From: Betaproteobacteria bacterium
GTDB taxonomy: Bacteria > Pseudomonadota > Gammaproteobacteria > Burkholderiales > SG8-41
Assembly: GCA_016192825.1 (NCBI GenBank)
Contig: JACPTK010000005.1
Location: 1-42,183, forward strand
Direction of reading: 5' to 3'
DNA length: 42,183 nt
Both the position numbers and the translations under genes were made by a program. How positions within the stretch are numbered: position 1 is the stretch's first letter; each line of letters begins with the position of its first letter. Of this stretch, positions 1-10,156 are shown in pieces. Below the pieces are notes generated by a model, which had not been told where the DNA came from, made no database searches, and saw only the letters and a program-made list of their open reading frames with translations.

Positions 1-377
1 ATACATGCCGACACATTCTCAACGCCCCGCACGCCCCGAGCAATCCACCGGGTCGCCACTACCCGCGCTTTGCGCGATTTCGACCGCCCCAACACACTGC
101 CCGCTCACGCTCCCCGCGCGCGTTTCACTCTGCCAAGCCGCTGTCGCGTTCGCGCAACCACCCGCCGCCATCAGCGATAACGACCCACAAGTGTGGAAGC
201 TAGGCTAGGAGTGTGTCGGACTTTGCCCCGACTCAATCCTTACGCAAAGCTGCCCGCAGGCAAACGACAGCTCTGGATTCGAAATACCTGAATTCGCCCC
301 TGCTCCTGCACCGCGTGGCGGCAAAAACACGTCTGTTCGCTCCATTGTGCTGCAAGTCCGCGGGCGGTTTTGCATTG
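1..377. other. Gene-free left edge of the window
   Basis: No reading frame here resembles a known protein. The short open frames are proline/arginine-rich and look like chance frames in GC-rich DNA. Around 355-375 the sequence GGGCGGTTTTGC appears, a motif that also lies beside the inverted repeats near 2,118-2,246 and 16,145, so the right half probably belongs to the same repeat family. In related bacteria rpoH often follows ftsX, but it is not visible here. Confidence 0.5.
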
Positions 378-413
378 AGCAGCCTGTCGGGACTCCAAGT
401 CCGACAGGCTGCT
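378..413. repeat. Inverted repeat at the 3' end of ftsX
   Basis: The arms AGCAGCCTGTCGG (378-390) and CCGACAGGCTGCT (401-413) form a long GC-rich stem. Its right edge abuts the ftsX stop codon. The same arms recur at 2076-2112, 16107-16142 and 16410-16493. It has no following T-run on the minus strand, so it may act as a transcript-end hairpin or a REP-like element rather than a textbook intrinsic terminator. Confidence 0.8.
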
Positions 414-1320
414 AACGCGGCTCGATGCCCGCCAGGTGCCGGTTGACCGAGAGCCAGGACCCGAACCAGCCCAGGCCGGCTGAAAACGCGAGCAGGCTCA
501 GGCTGTCGCCCGGGTCGAGGTGGGCGAGCTCGAAGCGCGTCGCATAGAGCTGCGCCAGCTCGGCGAGCGCCCCGTTCAGGAGTTGCGTTCCGGCCCAGAC
601 GATAATCCATGCGGCAAGGCCGCCGACCAGCCCCTGGAGCGTGCCGAAGTAGAGAAAGGGGCGCCGGATGAAGGGATCGGTAGCGCCGATCAGCTTCGAT
701 ACCTCGATCTCTTCGCGGCGGGTGAGAACTTGCAGGCGGATGGTGTTGAACGTGACCGCGACCAGGGCGAAGGCGAACAGCGTCGCGAGCAGCCACACCG
801 CTCGCCGCGCGAAGCGCAGGCCCGCCTCCAGCCGCTGCGCCCATGCCGTGTCGAGCTCGACGTGAATGACCTTGGGCCACCCGCGCAATTCGTCGTGCAG
901 GTTCTCCAGCGCCTGCGATCCGGCTTCCCGCGGCAGCACCACGAACGCGTCCGGCAGAGGATTCTGGGGCAGGCTGTCCACGACGTCGGCGAGTCCCGTG
1001 CTCGCCTTGAGCTCCTTCAGCGCCTGCTCGCGGGGCACGTAGCGCGCTTCGCGCACCCGTGGATGCTGCTTGAGGCGGGCCGCGATCCGGTCGGCATCGC
1101 CGCGGGTGGCGTCCAGCGCGAGAAACACCGAGAGCTGGGGATCGGAGGCGAGCGACCGAGCGTGGCCTTGCAGGTTGGCGAGCGCGACATAGAGCCCGAC
1201 CGGCAGCGCGAGCGCGATGCCGATCACGCCGATGTTGAGCAGGCTTGCGACCGGCGTGCGCGCCAGCCGTGCGAGGGTGGCTCCGAAGGCATCGAGGTGC
1301 TGCCACAGCCAGGCCTTCAT
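412..1320 (-). CDS. ftsX: Cell division ABC transporter permease FtsX
   Basis: FtsX is the membrane subunit of the FtsEX complex, which sits at the septal ring and couples ATP hydrolysis to activation of peptidoglycan hydrolases. The 302-residue protein has one N-terminal membrane segment (about residues 20-48), a periplasmic domain of about 120 residues, and three membrane segments in the C-terminal half, the FtsX topology. The chosen ATG gives MKAWLWQHLDAF. An upstream in-frame start at 1371 would add 17 hydrophilic residues lying inside ftsE and is less likely. It lies 19 nt after ftsE on the minus strand, so the two are probably co-transcribed. Confidence 0.92.
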   Translation of the reverse strand: MKAWLWQHLDAFGATLARLARTPVASLLNIGVIGIALALPVGLYVALANLQGHARSLASDPQLSVFLALDATRGDADRIAARLKQHPRVREARYVPREQALKELKASTGLADVVDSLPQNPLPDAFVVLPREAGSQALENLHDELRGWPKVIHVELDTAWAQRLEAGLRFARRAVWLLATLFAFALVAVTFNTIRLQVLTRREEIEVSKLIGATDPFIRRPFLYFGTLQGLVGGLAAWIIVWAGTQLLNGALAELAQLYATRFELAHLDPGDSLSLLAFSAGLGWFGSWLSVNRHLAGIEPR

Positions 1321-1339
1321 CGGGCGCCCCGGTCCGGTT

Positions 1340-1993
1340 TCATGCCGCCAGCCTCCCTGCCCTGAGCGCAATCAGGCGGGGCCTGAGGCGCGCCGCGAAC
1401 GCCTCGTCGTGGGTGGCGACGATCACGGTGACGCCGACCTGATTGAACGAGCGGAACAGCTCGCCGATCTCGGCGGCGTGGGCGGCGTCGAGATTGCCGG
1501 TCGGCTCGTCCGCGATCAGGATCGCGGGCCGGTGCACGATGGCGCGCGCGATCGCCAGCCGCTGCTGCTCGCCGCCCGACAGCATGACCGGGAAGGATTT
1601 CTCCTTGGCGAGCAGGCCGACCTTGTCCAGCGCCGCCCGCACGCGCCGCGCGGACTCGCGCCGCTCGAAGCCGGTGATGGCGAGCGGCAGCATCACGTTG
1701 TCGAACGCGCTGCGGTCGAACAGCAGCTTCTGGTCCTGGAACACGAGTCCGAAGTTGCGTCTCAGGTACGGCACGGCGCGCGCGCGCAGCGCCCCCACGT
1801 TCTGGCCGTTGACGATCACGCTTCCGCTGGTCGGGCGCTCGATCGCCGCGGCGAGCTTGATCAGTGTGCTCTTGCCGGCGCCCGAGTGCCCGGTGATGAA
1901 CACCATCTCGCCCGCCTCGATGGTGAGGGAGATGCCCCTCAGCGCCTCCTGCCCGCCGGGATAGCGTTTGGAGACCTGGCTGAAGGAAATCAT
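1340..1993 (-). CDS. ftsE: Cell division ATP-binding protein FtsE
   Basis: FtsE is the cytoplasmic ATPase of the FtsEX divisome complex. The 217-residue length is typical. Visible motifs are Walker A GHSGAGKST (residues 35-43), signature LSGGEQQR, and Walker B ILIADEPTGNLD followed by a switch histidine in VATHDEA. The ATG start gives MISFSQVSKRYPGG, the usual FtsE beginning. It is the first gene of the ftsE-ftsX pair. Upstream lies about 290 bp of repeats separating it from ftsY, which in many relatives is directly linked to ftsEX. Confidence 0.95.
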   Translation of the reverse strand: MISFSQVSKRYPGGQEALRGISLTIEAGEMVFITGHSGAGKSTLIKLAAAIERPTSGSVIVNGQNVGALRARAVPYLRRNFGLVFQDQKLLFDRSAFDNVMLPLAITGFERRESARRVRAALDKVGLLAKEKSFPVMLSGGEQQRLAIARAIVHRPAILIADEPTGNLDAAHAAEIGELFRSFNQVGVTVIVATHDEAFAARLRPRLIALRAGRLAA

Positions 1994-2075
1994 CTTCGAT
2001 TGAGGAGAGAGGGGGAAGGTGAAGGGTGCAAAAGTTAGTGCTTACTTCTCTCCGCCGTCTCCTGGCATCTATCCT

Positions 2076-2281
2076 AGCAGCCTGTCGGACTTTGATGGTT
2101 CGACAGGCTGCTAAAAGCAAAACCGCCCCATTTTTTTTGAATAACGTTTAATTCCACGGTCGATTCACCTCGGGAAACGCGTACGGATGGTGTTCCGGCA
2201 GGTTTTTGATGGCACTTTCGCATTTTTATCCGGGGCGGTTTTGCCTAAGGAGCTTGTCGGACCCAAGTCCGACAAGCTCCT
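2076..2281. repeat. Composite nested inverted repeat between ftsY and ftsE
   Basis: The outer left part is a dyad AGCAGCCTGTCGGAC...TCGACAGGCTGCT (2076-2112). The outer right part is a perfect 15-bp dyad AGGAGCTTGTCGGAC / GTCCGACAAGCTCCT (2248-2262 and 2267-2281) whose right edge supplies the ftsY TAG stop. Inside them AGCAAAACCGCCCC (near 2116-2129) pairs with GGGGCGGTTTTGC (2233-2245). The whole unit of about 206 bp is therefore nested and symmetric, like a BIME or small MITE. The interior encodes nothing recognisable. Confidence 0.75.
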
Positions 2282-3242
2282 AGTCAAAGAGGGCGGCGAC
2301 GAACTCCCCGGCGTTGAACGGCCGCAGGTCGTCCAGCCCTTCGCCGATGCCGACAAAGCGCACCGGGATGGGCCGCTCGCGGGAGGAATAGGATCGCACG
2401 TGCGCGATGGCCGCGATCACGCCCCCCTTGGCGGTGCCGTCGAGCTTGGTCAGCACCAGGCCGGTCACGCCCAGCGCGTCGTCGAACGCCCGCACCTGCG
2501 CGAGCGCGTTCTGGCCGGTATTGGCGTCGAGCACCAGCAGCACTTCGTGCGGTGCCCCCGGCAGCGCCTTGGCGATCACGCGCTTGACCTTCTTGATCTC
2601 CTCCATGAGGTGCAGCTGGGTGGGGAGCCGCCCCGCGGTGTCGGCCAGCACGACGTCGGTGCCGCGCGCGACCGCCGCATGGACCGCGTCGTAGATCACC
2701 GCCGCGGCGTCGCCCGCTTGCTGCGTGATCACGGCGACGTTGTTGCGCTCGCCCCAAGCGATCAACTGCTCGCGCGCCGCGGCGCGGAAGGTGTCGCCGG
2801 CGGCGAGCAGCACGGATTTGCCGCGGCTCTGAAAATAGTGCGCGAGCTTCCCGATCGAGGTGGTCTTGCCGCTGCCGTTGACGCCCGCGAGCATGATCAC
2901 GAACGGCCGGTGCGACTCCACCTCGAGCGGAACCGCGATCGGCTCCAGCAGCTCGCGCAGCGCCGCCTCCAGCGCCACCTTCAGCCGGGCCGGGTCGGAG
3001 ATGCCCTCTTGCCGCGCGCGCCGCCGCAGCTCGCCGAGCAGATGGGCGCTCGCCGCCACCCCGACGTCCGCCGTGATCAGCGCCGCCTCCAGTTCCTCGT
3101 AGAACGACTCGTCCAGCGCGCGCGACGCGCCGAACAGCCCGGCGAGACGGCCGCCCAGCTGCGTGCGCGTCTTGGCGAGCCCGTCGCGCAGGCGCGCGAA
3201 CCAGCTGCCGCCGTCCGGGGAGGTTTTGAGGAAACTTAACAA
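2280..3242 (-). CDS. ftsY: Signal recognition particle receptor FtsY
   Basis: FtsY is the SRP-receptor GTPase that delivers ribosome-nascent-chain complexes to the inner-membrane translocon. The 320-residue protein has a helical N domain (about 45-105) and a G domain with G1 GVNGSGKTT (120-128), DTAGR (201-205) and TKLDGTAKGG (265-274). It lacks the long acidic A domain of the E. coli protein, as is common outside enterics. An in-frame TAG four codons upstream forces a start at or after the TTG at 3242. No strong ribosome-binding site is visible. It is transcribed divergently from the M16 peptidase gene. Confidence 0.93.
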   Translation of the reverse strand: MLSFLKTSPDGGSWFARLRDGLAKTRTQLGGRLAGLFGASRALDESFYEELEAALITADVGVAASAHLLGELRRRARQEGISDPARLKVALEAALRELLEPIAVPLEVESHRPFVIMLAGVNGSGKTTSIGKLAHYFQSRGKSVLLAAGDTFRAAAREQLIAWGERNNVAVITQQAGDAAAVIYDAVHAAVARGTDVVLADTAGRLPTQLHLMEEIKKVKRVIAKALPGAPHEVLLVLDANTGQNALAQVRAFDDALGVTGLVLTKLDGTAKGGVIAAIAHVRSYSSRERPIPVRFVGIGEGLDDLRPFNAGEFVAALFD

Positions 3243-3293
3243 GGCTTGCGCAGTCTAGAGGCGGATAGGCGTGTTGGCAGGCGCGGGAAATAG

Positions 3294-3324
3294 CGTCAAT
3301 CCGCGCCGCGAAATTGGATACAAT
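3294..3324 (+). promoter_or_regulatory. Candidate promoter for the M16 peptidase operon
   Basis: A good -10 hexamer TACAAT lies at 3319-3324, about 38 nt before the GTG start at 3362. A weak -35 candidate GTCAAT (3294-3299) is 19 nt upstream. This is pattern recognition only. Confidence 0.35.
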
Positions 3325-3361
3325 TCTAGCCCGAAACCCACCGCGATCGAAGCGAAAACCC

Positions 3362-4741
3362 GTGAGAAATCCCAGGCATCTCGTTGGCGCGCTCCTGGCC
3401 TTGATGATGGGCGCGGCGCCCTGCATGGCGGCGACCGCCACCGTCGAGCACAGGCTCGCGAACGGCATGAGGGTGATCGTCAAGCCCGACCACCGCGCGC
3501 CGGTCGCCGCGGCGGTGGTGTGGTACCAGGTCGGGAGCGTGGACGAGGTGAGCGGCACCACCGGCGTCGCGCACGCGCTCGAGCACATGATGTTCAAGGG
3601 CACGACTTCGCTTGCGCCCGGGGAGTACTCGCGCACCATCGCCGCGGCGGGCGGGCGCGACAACGCCTTCACCAGCAACGATTTCACCGGCTATTTCGCG
3701 ACGCTGCACAAGTCGCAGCTCGAGCTCATGCTGCGGCTGGAGGCCGACCGCATGGTCAACCTGACGATCCCGCCCGAGGAGTTCGCCAAGGAGATCAAGG
3801 TGGTGATGGAGGAGCGGCGGCTGCGCACCGAGGACCGGCCGCGCTCGCTCACCTACGAGCAGCTGATGGCTACCGCGCTGACCGCCCACCCCTACCGCAA
3901 TCCGATCATCGGCTGGATGAACGACATCGAGAACATGCGGGTCGGGGACCTGCGCGAGTTCTACCAGCGCTGGTATGCCCCGAACAACGCGATATTGACG
4001 GTGGTGGGCGATGTGGAGCCCGAGGACGTGTTCGCGCTCGCCGAGAAGCACTTCGGGCCGATCGCGCCGCGGGAACTGCCGGTGCGCAAGCCGCAGGACG
4101 AGGCGCCGCAACGGGGCGTGAAGCGGGTCACGGTCAAGGCCCCCGCCGAGCTGCCGTACGTGTTGATCGCGTTTCGCGTGCCGGCGCTGCGCGATGCCGA
4201 CAAGGACTGGGAACCGTACGCGCTGAAGATGCTGGCGGCGGTGCTCGACGGCAACGACGCGGCGCGCCTCAACCGAGTCCTGGTGCGCGAGCAGCGGGTG
4301 GCGAGCTCGGCGGGCGCGGGCTATGACGGCATCGCGCGCGGCCCGGATTTCTTCTATCTCAGCGCGACGCCCGTGCCGGGGAAGAGCGCCGCCGAGGTCG
4401 AGCAGGGCCTGCGGCGGGAAATGGGCAGGATCATCGACGAGGGTGTGACCGAGGAGGAGCTGAACCGGGCAAAGGCGCAGGCGATCGCCGCCCAGGTCTA
4501 CCAGCGCGACTCGATGTTTTTCCAGGCGCGCATGATCGGCGTGCTGGAAGCCGCCGGGGTGTCGCACCGGACGATAGACCTGCAGCTGGCAAAGCTGCGG
4601 CAGGTCACGCCCGAGCAGGTGCGCGAGGTGGCGCGCAAGTACTTCAGGGATGATGCCCTGACCATCGCCCATCTCGATCCGCAGCCGCTCGCGGTGCGGC
4701 GGCCGGTGGCGCTCCCGTCAGGACTGCGGCATGTCCAGTAA
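3362..4741 (+). CDS. Periplasmic M16 zinc peptidase, catalytic subunit
   Basis: This insulinase/pitrilysin-family peptidase keeps the inverted zinc motif HALEH (HxxEH), followed about 70 residues later by the glutamate-containing stretch VVMEERRLR. A signal peptide (GALLALMMGAAPCMAA) predicts a periplasmic or envelope location. The GTG at 3362 is preferred over an upstream TTG (3314) because it places the signal peptide at the N-terminus and lies downstream of the probable -10 box. The 459-residue size fits single-unit bacterial M16B proteins. It overlaps the next gene, a paralogue without the zinc motif, by 11 nt, so a catalytic/non-catalytic heterodimer is likely. The substrate is unknown. 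Confidence 0.85.
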   Translation: MRNPRHLVGALLALMMGAAPCMAATATVEHRLANGMRVIVKPDHRAPVAAAVVWYQVGSVDEVSGTTGVAHALEHMMFKGTTSLAPGEYSRTIAAAGGRDNAFTSNDFTGYFATLHKSQLELMLRLEADRMVNLTIPPEEFAKEIKVVMEERRLRTEDRPRSLTYEQLMATALTAHPYRNPIIGWMNDIENMRVGDLREFYQRWYAPNNAILTVVGDVEPEDVFALAEKHFGPIAPRELPVRKPQDEAPQRGVKRVTVKAPAELPYVLIAFRVPALRDADKDWEPYALKMLAAVLDGNDAARLNRVLVREQRVASSAGAGYDGIARGPDFFYLSATPVPGKSAAEVEQGLRREMGRIIDEGVTEEELNRAKAQAIAAQVYQRDSMFFQARMIGVLEAAGVSHRTIDLQLAKLRQVTPEQVREVARKYFRDDALTIAHLDPQPLAVRRPVALPSGLRHVQ

Positions 4742-6062
4742 ATGGATCGCGCTGGGGCTCGCGGCCGGGTTGTCGGCCGCCGCGGCCCTGCCGGCGCGGG
4801 CGATCCTCCCGCTACAACACTGGCAGACGCCGAACGGCGCGCGCGTCTATTTCGTCGAGAATCACGACCTGCCGATGCTCGACGTGAGCGTGGAGTTTCC
4901 CGCCGGCGCCGGATTTGACAGTCCGGAGAAGGCGGGGGTCGCCAGCATGACCGACGGCCTGCTGAACACGGGCGCGGACGGCATGGACGAGAACGATATC
5001 GCGCGGCGCCTGGCCGACGTGGGCGCGCAGCTGGGGGAGCGCTTCGACACCGACCGCGCCGGGCTGGCGCTGCGCACGCTGTCCAGCGCGAAGGAGCGCC
5101 GCCAGGCGCTCGACACGCTCGCGCGCGTGCTGCGGCAGCCGGATTTTCCGCAGGCCGTGCTGGAGCGGGAGAAAGTCCGCCTGATCGGGGCGCTGAAGGA
5201 ATCCGATACCCGCCCCGATACCATTGCCTCGCGGAACTTCTATCGCCTGGCCTATCGCGAACACCCGTACGCGCTGCGCTCCGCGGGTGAAGTGGAGACC
5301 GTGGAGAAAATCACGCGCGAGGACCTGATCGGTTTCTACCGGCGCCACTACACCGCGCAGTATGCGGTCGTCGCGCTGATCGGGGACGTGACGCGCGCCG
5401 AGGCCGAGGCGATCGCGGTGGAGCTGACGCGCGGCCTGCCGGAAGCCGCCGGCGCGGAACCGCTCCTGCCGGCGGTCGGCGAGCTGCCGGCCGGCGCGAC
5501 GCGCATGATCGGGCATCAAGCCTCGCAGGCGCACATCCTGATCGGCGCGCCCGGCATCAGCCGCGGGGACCCCGATTACTTTCCGCTCTACGTCGGCAAC
5601 CACATCCTGGGCGGCGGCGGCTTCGTGTCCCGCATCACCGAGGAGGTCCGCCAGAAGCGCGGCCTGGCGTATTCGGCCTACAGCTATTTCTCGCCGCTCA
5701 GCCGCGAGGGCCCGTTCGTCATCGGCATGCAGACCCGGCGCGACCAGGCCGGGCAGGCGCTCGAGGTGGCGCGGAGCACGCTGGCCGACTTCGTGAGGGA
5801 CGGCCCGACGGCGCAGGAGCTGACGGCCGCCAGGCAGAACATCATCGGCGGTTTCCCCCTGCGCATCGACAGCAACCGCAAGATCCACGAGTATCTCGCG
5901 CTGATCGGCTTCTACCGCCTGCCGCTCACCTACCTCGAGGATTTCGTGAAGAACGTCGAGCGCGTGACGGTCGCCGACATCCGCGATGCCTTCAAGCGCC
6001 GGGTGAACCCGGAGCGCATGGTGACGGTCGTGGTCGGCGGAGAAGAAGAAGCAAAACCTTAG
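4731..6062 (+). CDS. M16 peptidase-like protein lacking the zinc motif
   Basis: This paralogue of the preceding gene has 443 residues and an N-terminal signal peptide ([16 protein letters not shown]). Where the active subunit has HxxEH, this protein reads GVASMTDGLLNTGA, so the zinc ligands are absent. It retains the C-terminal substrate-binding R/Y region (EEVRQKRGLAYSAYSYF) that in M16 heterodimers completes the partner's active site. The ATG overlaps the end of the catalytic gene by 11 nt, implying translational coupling and a stoichiometric pair. Confidence 0.85.
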   Translation: MSSKWIALGLAAGLSAAAALPARAILPLQHWQTPNGARVYFVENHDLPMLDVSVEFPAGAGFDSPEKAGVASMTDGLLNTGADGMDENDIARRLADVGAQLGERFDTDRAGLALRTLSSAKERRQALDTLARVLRQPDFPQAVLEREKVRLIGALKESDTRPDTIASRNFYRLAYREHPYALRSAGEVETVEKITREDLIGFYRRHYTAQYAVVALIGDVTRAEAEAIAVELTRGLPEAAGAEPLLPAVGELPAGATRMIGHQASQAHILIGAPGISRGDPDYFPLYVGNHILGGGGFVSRITEEVRQKRGLAYSAYSYFSPLSREGPFVIGMQTRRDQAGQALEVARSTLADFVRDGPTAQELTAARQNIIGGFPLRIDSNRKIHEYLALIGFYRLPLTYLEDFVKNVERVTVADIRDAFKRRVNPERMVTVVVGGEEEAKP

Positions 6063-6069
6063 CCACAGA

Positions 6070-6609
6070 GTGAAAACCAACCGGGTGCGGATCATCGGCG
6101 GGGCGTGGCGCAGCAGGCTGATCGCGTTTCCGTCGCGGAAAAACCTGCGCCCCACGCCCGACCGCGTGCGCGAAACCCTGTTCAACTGGCTCGGCCAGGA
6201 GCTCACCGGACAATCCTGTCTTGATCTCTTTGCCGGCAGCGGCGCCCTGGGATTCGAGGCGGCGTCGCGCGGCGCGCAGCGCGTGGTGATGGTCGAAAGC
6301 GACGCAGCGGTGTTCCGGGCGCTCACCGCGAGCCGCGAGGCGCTCGGCGCCGCCTCGGTGCAGCTCAGGAAGGCGGACGCGCTGGAGTTCCTGCGCTCGG
6401 ACGCGGGCGTCTATGACGTCGTCTTTCTCGACCCGCCGTTCAAGGCCGGTTATTGGCCGCGGCTGGCGCCGCTGCTGCCGCCGCGCCTCGCGCCGGGCGC
6501 ATTGGTCTATTATGAGAGCGCAGCGCGGCCCGACCTCCCCCCTGGATGGGAAATCCATCGCGAGGGCCGCGCTGGAAAGGTCCGATTCCAGCTGTTAAGA
6601 CTCGCGTGA
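6070..6609 (+). CDS. rsmD: 16S rRNA (guanine(966)-N2)-methyltransferase RsmD
   Basis: RsmD methylates G966 of 16S rRNA in the assembled 30S subunit using S-adenosylmethionine. The 179-residue protein shows the early motif RIIGGAWRSR, RPTPDRVRETLFNWL, SAM-binding DLFAGSGALGFEAASRG (52-68) and catalytic DPPF (121-124). The start is GTG at 6070, seven nt after the M16 gene. It is followed after 13 nt by coaD, the common rsmD-coaD pairing. Confidence 0.93.
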   Translation: MKTNRVRIIGGAWRSRLIAFPSRKNLRPTPDRVRETLFNWLGQELTGQSCLDLFAGSGALGFEAASRGAQRVVMVESDAAVFRALTASREALGAASVQLRKADALEFLRSDAGVYDVVFLDPPFKAGYWPRLAPLLPPRLAPGALVYYESAARPDLPPGWEIHREGRAGKVRFQLLRLA

Positions 6610-6622
6610 CAGGAGCTCTTGA

Positions 6623-7117
<495 letters not shown>

Positions 7118-7161
7118 CGAACGCTGGCCTGCTCAGACACTGCGAGCGCGATGCAAGTAAT

Positions 7162-7610
<449 letters not shown>

Positions 7611-7613
7611 TCG

Positions 7614-8432
7614 TCACGCTTTTTGGCACTTGGGGCAAAAGAACGTCGAGCGCTGCCCCTGCCGGATCTCCCTGATGGCCGTGCCGCAGCGCCGGCACGG
7701 CTCGCCGGCGCGGCCGTAGACCAGGAACTGGCTCTGGTAGTTGCCCGCGAGGCCGTCGCTGCGCACGTAATCCCTGAGGCTGCTGCCGCCGGCGACGATG
7801 GCGAGTTCCAGCGTCTCGCGGATTTTTTCCGCCAGCAGCGCGCAGCGCTTGCGGCTCAACCGGTTCGCGTGCGTACGCGGGTGGATTCCCGCCCGGAACA
7901 GGGCTTCATTCGCGTAGATATTCCCGACCCCCGCCACTACATGCCCGTCCATGAGGACTTGTTTAATGGCTGCATCGCGCCGTCGGGTGACGCGATGCAG
8001 CCATGTGCCGTCGAACGCGTCCGAGAGCGGCTCGGGGCCGATGTTCGCCAGCAGTGCATGCGCGCGCGGATCGCCCGGCTGCCACAGCACCAGGCCGAAG
8101 CGCCGCGGGTCGCGCAGCCGCACCACCGTTCCGTTTTCCAGCACGAGGTCGAAATGATCGTGCCGCGTCGGCGCGGCGCCGTCCCGCACCACCCACAGCC
8201 GCCCCGACATGCCGAGATGCAGAATCAGCGTGCCGGTGCCGCAATCGACCAGCAGGTACTTGCCGCGCCGGGTGAGGGTCCGGATGACGGCGCCTGCGAC
8301 GAGCTGCGGCAGGCGCCGCGGGACCGGCTGGCGCATGCGCCGGTCGCGCACCACCGCGGCCCGGATGCGCTGGCCGACCAGCAGCGGCTCCAGCCCGCGG
8401 CGGGTGGTCTCGACTTCGGGCAATTCCGGCAT
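7614..8432 (-). CDS. mutM: Formamidopyrimidine-DNA glycosylase MutM
   Basis: MutM (Fpg) removes 8-oxoguanine and formamidopyrimidines in base-excision repair. The 272-residue protein begins [14 protein letters not shown] with the catalytic N-terminal proline and glutamate, carries the conserved lysine in RRGKYLLVD (about residue 58), the helix-two-turn-helix region, and a C-terminal zinc finger with CRRCG and CPKC. The frame stays open further upstream, but the conserved PELPEVE start fixes the ATG at 8432. It is divergent from the outer-membrane protein gene. Confidence 0.96.
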   Translation of the reverse strand: MPELPEVETTRRGLEPLLVGQRIRAAVVRDRRMRQPVPRRLPQLVAGAVIRTLTRRGKYLLVDCGTGTLILHLGMSGRLWVVRDGAAPTRHDHFDLVLENGTVVRLRDPRRFGLVLWQPGDPRAHALLANIGPEPLSDAFDGTWLHRVTRRRDAAIKQVLMDGHVVAGVGNIYANEALFRAGIHPRTHANRLSRKRCALLAEKIRETLELAIVAGGSSLRDYVRSDGLAGNYQSQFLVYGRAGEPCRRCGTAIREIRQGQRSTFFCPKCQKA

Positions 8433-8468
8433 GTGTGATGAAACGATTATAGGCGGATAATTTCCGGC

Positions 8469-10130
8469 GTGATTTCCGGGATTCCAGTATGGCGGCTGAT
8501 CGGACGGCTTGGCGGCCTTTGCGCGGCCCTTGCCGTGTGTCTTGCGCCCGCGATCGCGCAGCAAGGCGGCGAGCGCGGGCCGCTCCCGGCTTTGCGGGAA
8601 CTGGAGGCGGCGGGCGCCGTGGTCGGCGAGATCCGCATCGACAACCAGAATATCTTCGACCTGAACGATCCCAGGGAAAACAACTGGTTTTACCGCGCCG
8701 CCAACACGCTGCACATCCGCACCCGCCCCGGCGTGGTGAGACGCACCCTCCTGTTCAAGAGCGGCGAGCCGGTCTCGGTGCAGGCGATCGAGGAATCGGA
8801 GCGCCTGCTGCGGGGCAACGGCAATATCTACGACGTCCGCATCCGCCCGGTCGCGTACCGCGACGGCGTCGTCGACATCGAGGTCACGACGCGCGATACG
8901 TGGTCGCTCGACCCGGCAATCAAGCTTTCGCGGGGCGGCGGCGTCAATTCGGGGGCCATCGGCCTGAAGGAGACCAACCTTCTGGGCACCGGCGCCTTGA
9001 TCGGCTACACCCACGAGTCCGAAATCGACCGGAACGTCAACGAATTTTCGATTGCCCACAAGCAGTTGTTCGGGAACTGGACCGCCATCGAGTATCTTCA
9101 TGGCGATTTCAGCGACGGCAAGCGCGACAAGTTGCGGCTGGAGCGGCCGTTTTACGCGCTCGACACGCGCTGGGCGGCGGGCGTGGTGGCGTCAACGGAT
9201 GAGCGGATCGACTCGGTATTCGGCGGCGGCGGCGTTCTCGGCCAGTATCGCCGCCAGTCCGATTCCGGGGAGGTCTACGGCGGATTATCAGGCGGGCTCG
9301 TGGACGGGTGGACCCACCGTTATTCCCTGGGCATCCAGTACCAGAACGACAGCTACCGCGCCGACCCCGCGCTGCCCGCCCCGCCGCAAGTGCCGCTCGA
9401 CCGCAGGCTGGTGGCGCCCTTCGTCCGCTACGAGGTGGTCGAGGACGATTTCCTGAAAGTGAGGAACCGCGATCGGGTGGAGCGCACGGAATTCCTGCCG
9501 CTGGGCTTCTCCTCGCGCCTGCAACTGGGGCGCGCCACCACCGGCCTGGGCTCGATGCGGGACCTGTGGCTTTATTCCGCGGCCGTCAGTGACGGCATCG
9601 CGTTTACGCCGGATCACAGCCTCCAGACCACGGCGTACGCCAACGGCCAGTACGGCGGCGGGGGGGGCGAGCACCAGTTCTTTGGCGCCGGGGTGAAATA
9701 CTATTTCAAGCAGGGTCGGCGCGGGCTGTTCTTCGCCTCGCTTGCCGCGGACGCAGTCGCCAACGGCGACGCCTCGGAGCAGTTGTTGATCGGCGGCGAC
9801 AACGGGTTGCGCGGCTACCCGCTTCGCTACCAGAGCGGAACGCGGCGGGCGCTGCTGACGCTGGAACAGCGCCTCTACACGGAATGGTTCCCGCTGCGCC
9901 TGTTCCGGATCGGCGCGGCCGTCTTCTACGATTACGGCCGTGCCTGGCGCGGCGAAAACCCGAATGCCGTCAACCCGGGATGGCTGGGCGATGTTGGCGT
10001 CGGCCTGCGCATTTTCAGCGACCGCTCGGCCACCGGCCGCGTCTTGCACATCGATCTGGCGTTTCCGATCGATCGCGAGCCCGGCATCAGGTCCCACCAG
10101 ATACTCTTCAAGTCGAGAGCCAGTTTCTGA
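8469..10130 (+). CDS. Omp85-superfamily (BamA/TamA-like) outer-membrane protein
   Basis: The 553-residue protein has a signal peptide (cleavage likely after APAIAQ), one or two POTRA-like modules (about 55-150), and a C-terminal beta-barrel ending in phenylalanine. The motif LRGYPLRY in the barrel matches the conserved (V)RGF/Y signature of Omp85 loop 6. It is shorter than BamA (five POTRAs) and not linked to skp/lpxD, so it is not the essential BamA. A TamA-like or lipid/protein translocation role is possible. The start is GTG at 8469; no in-frame ATG is available nearby. Confidence 0.75.
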   Translation: MISGIPVWRLIGRLGGLCAALAVCLAPAIAQQGGERGPLPALRELEAAGAVVGEIRIDNQNIFDLNDPRENNWFYRAANTLHIRTRPGVVRRTLLFKSGEPVSVQAIEESERLLRGNGNIYDVRIRPVAYRDGVVDIEVTTRDTWSLDPAIKLSRGGGVNSGAIGLKETNLLGTGALIGYTHESEIDRNVNEFSIAHKQLFGNWTAIEYLHGDFSDGKRDKLRLERPFYALDTRWAAGVVASTDERIDSVFGGGGVLGQYRRQSDSGEVYGGLSGGLVDGWTHRYSLGIQYQNDSYRADPALPAPPQVPLDRRLVAPFVRYEVVEDDFLKVRNRDRVERTEFLPLGFSSRLQLGRATTGLGSMRDLWLYSAAVSDGIAFTPDHSLQTTAYANGQYGGGGGEHQFFGAGVKYYFKQGRRGLFFASLAADAVANGDASEQLLIGGDNGLRGYPLRYQSGTRRALLTLEQRLYTEWFPLRLFRIGAAVFYDYGRAWRGENPNAVNPGWLGDVGVGLRIFSDRSATGRVLHIDLAFPIDREPGIRSHQILFKSRASF

Positions 10131-10131
10131 T

Positions 10132-10156
10132 CGGACCCAAGTCCGGCAAGCTCCTA
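10132..10156. repeat. Half of the AGGAGCTTGTCGGAC dyad
   Basis: GTCCGGCAAGCTCCT (10141-10155) matches the right arm of the dyad at 2248-2281 except for one base, but the left arm is missing beyond TCGGAC. It sits between the convergent outer-membrane and DUF4340 genes and supplies the latter's TAG stop. It looks like a decayed copy of the family. Confidence 0.6.

Noticed and set aside
5-208. 67-codon frame at the left edge
   Set aside because: Proline- and alanine-rich without a recognisable domain; likely chance in GC-rich DNA.
2284-3687. 467-codon minus-strand frame overlapping ftsY and the M16 gene
   Set aside because: It is out of frame with both recognised genes and has shadow-like composition.
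8469-10130. Assignment as the essential BamA
   Set aside because: The protein is too short, has too few POTRA modules and is not beside skp, lpxD or fabZ.
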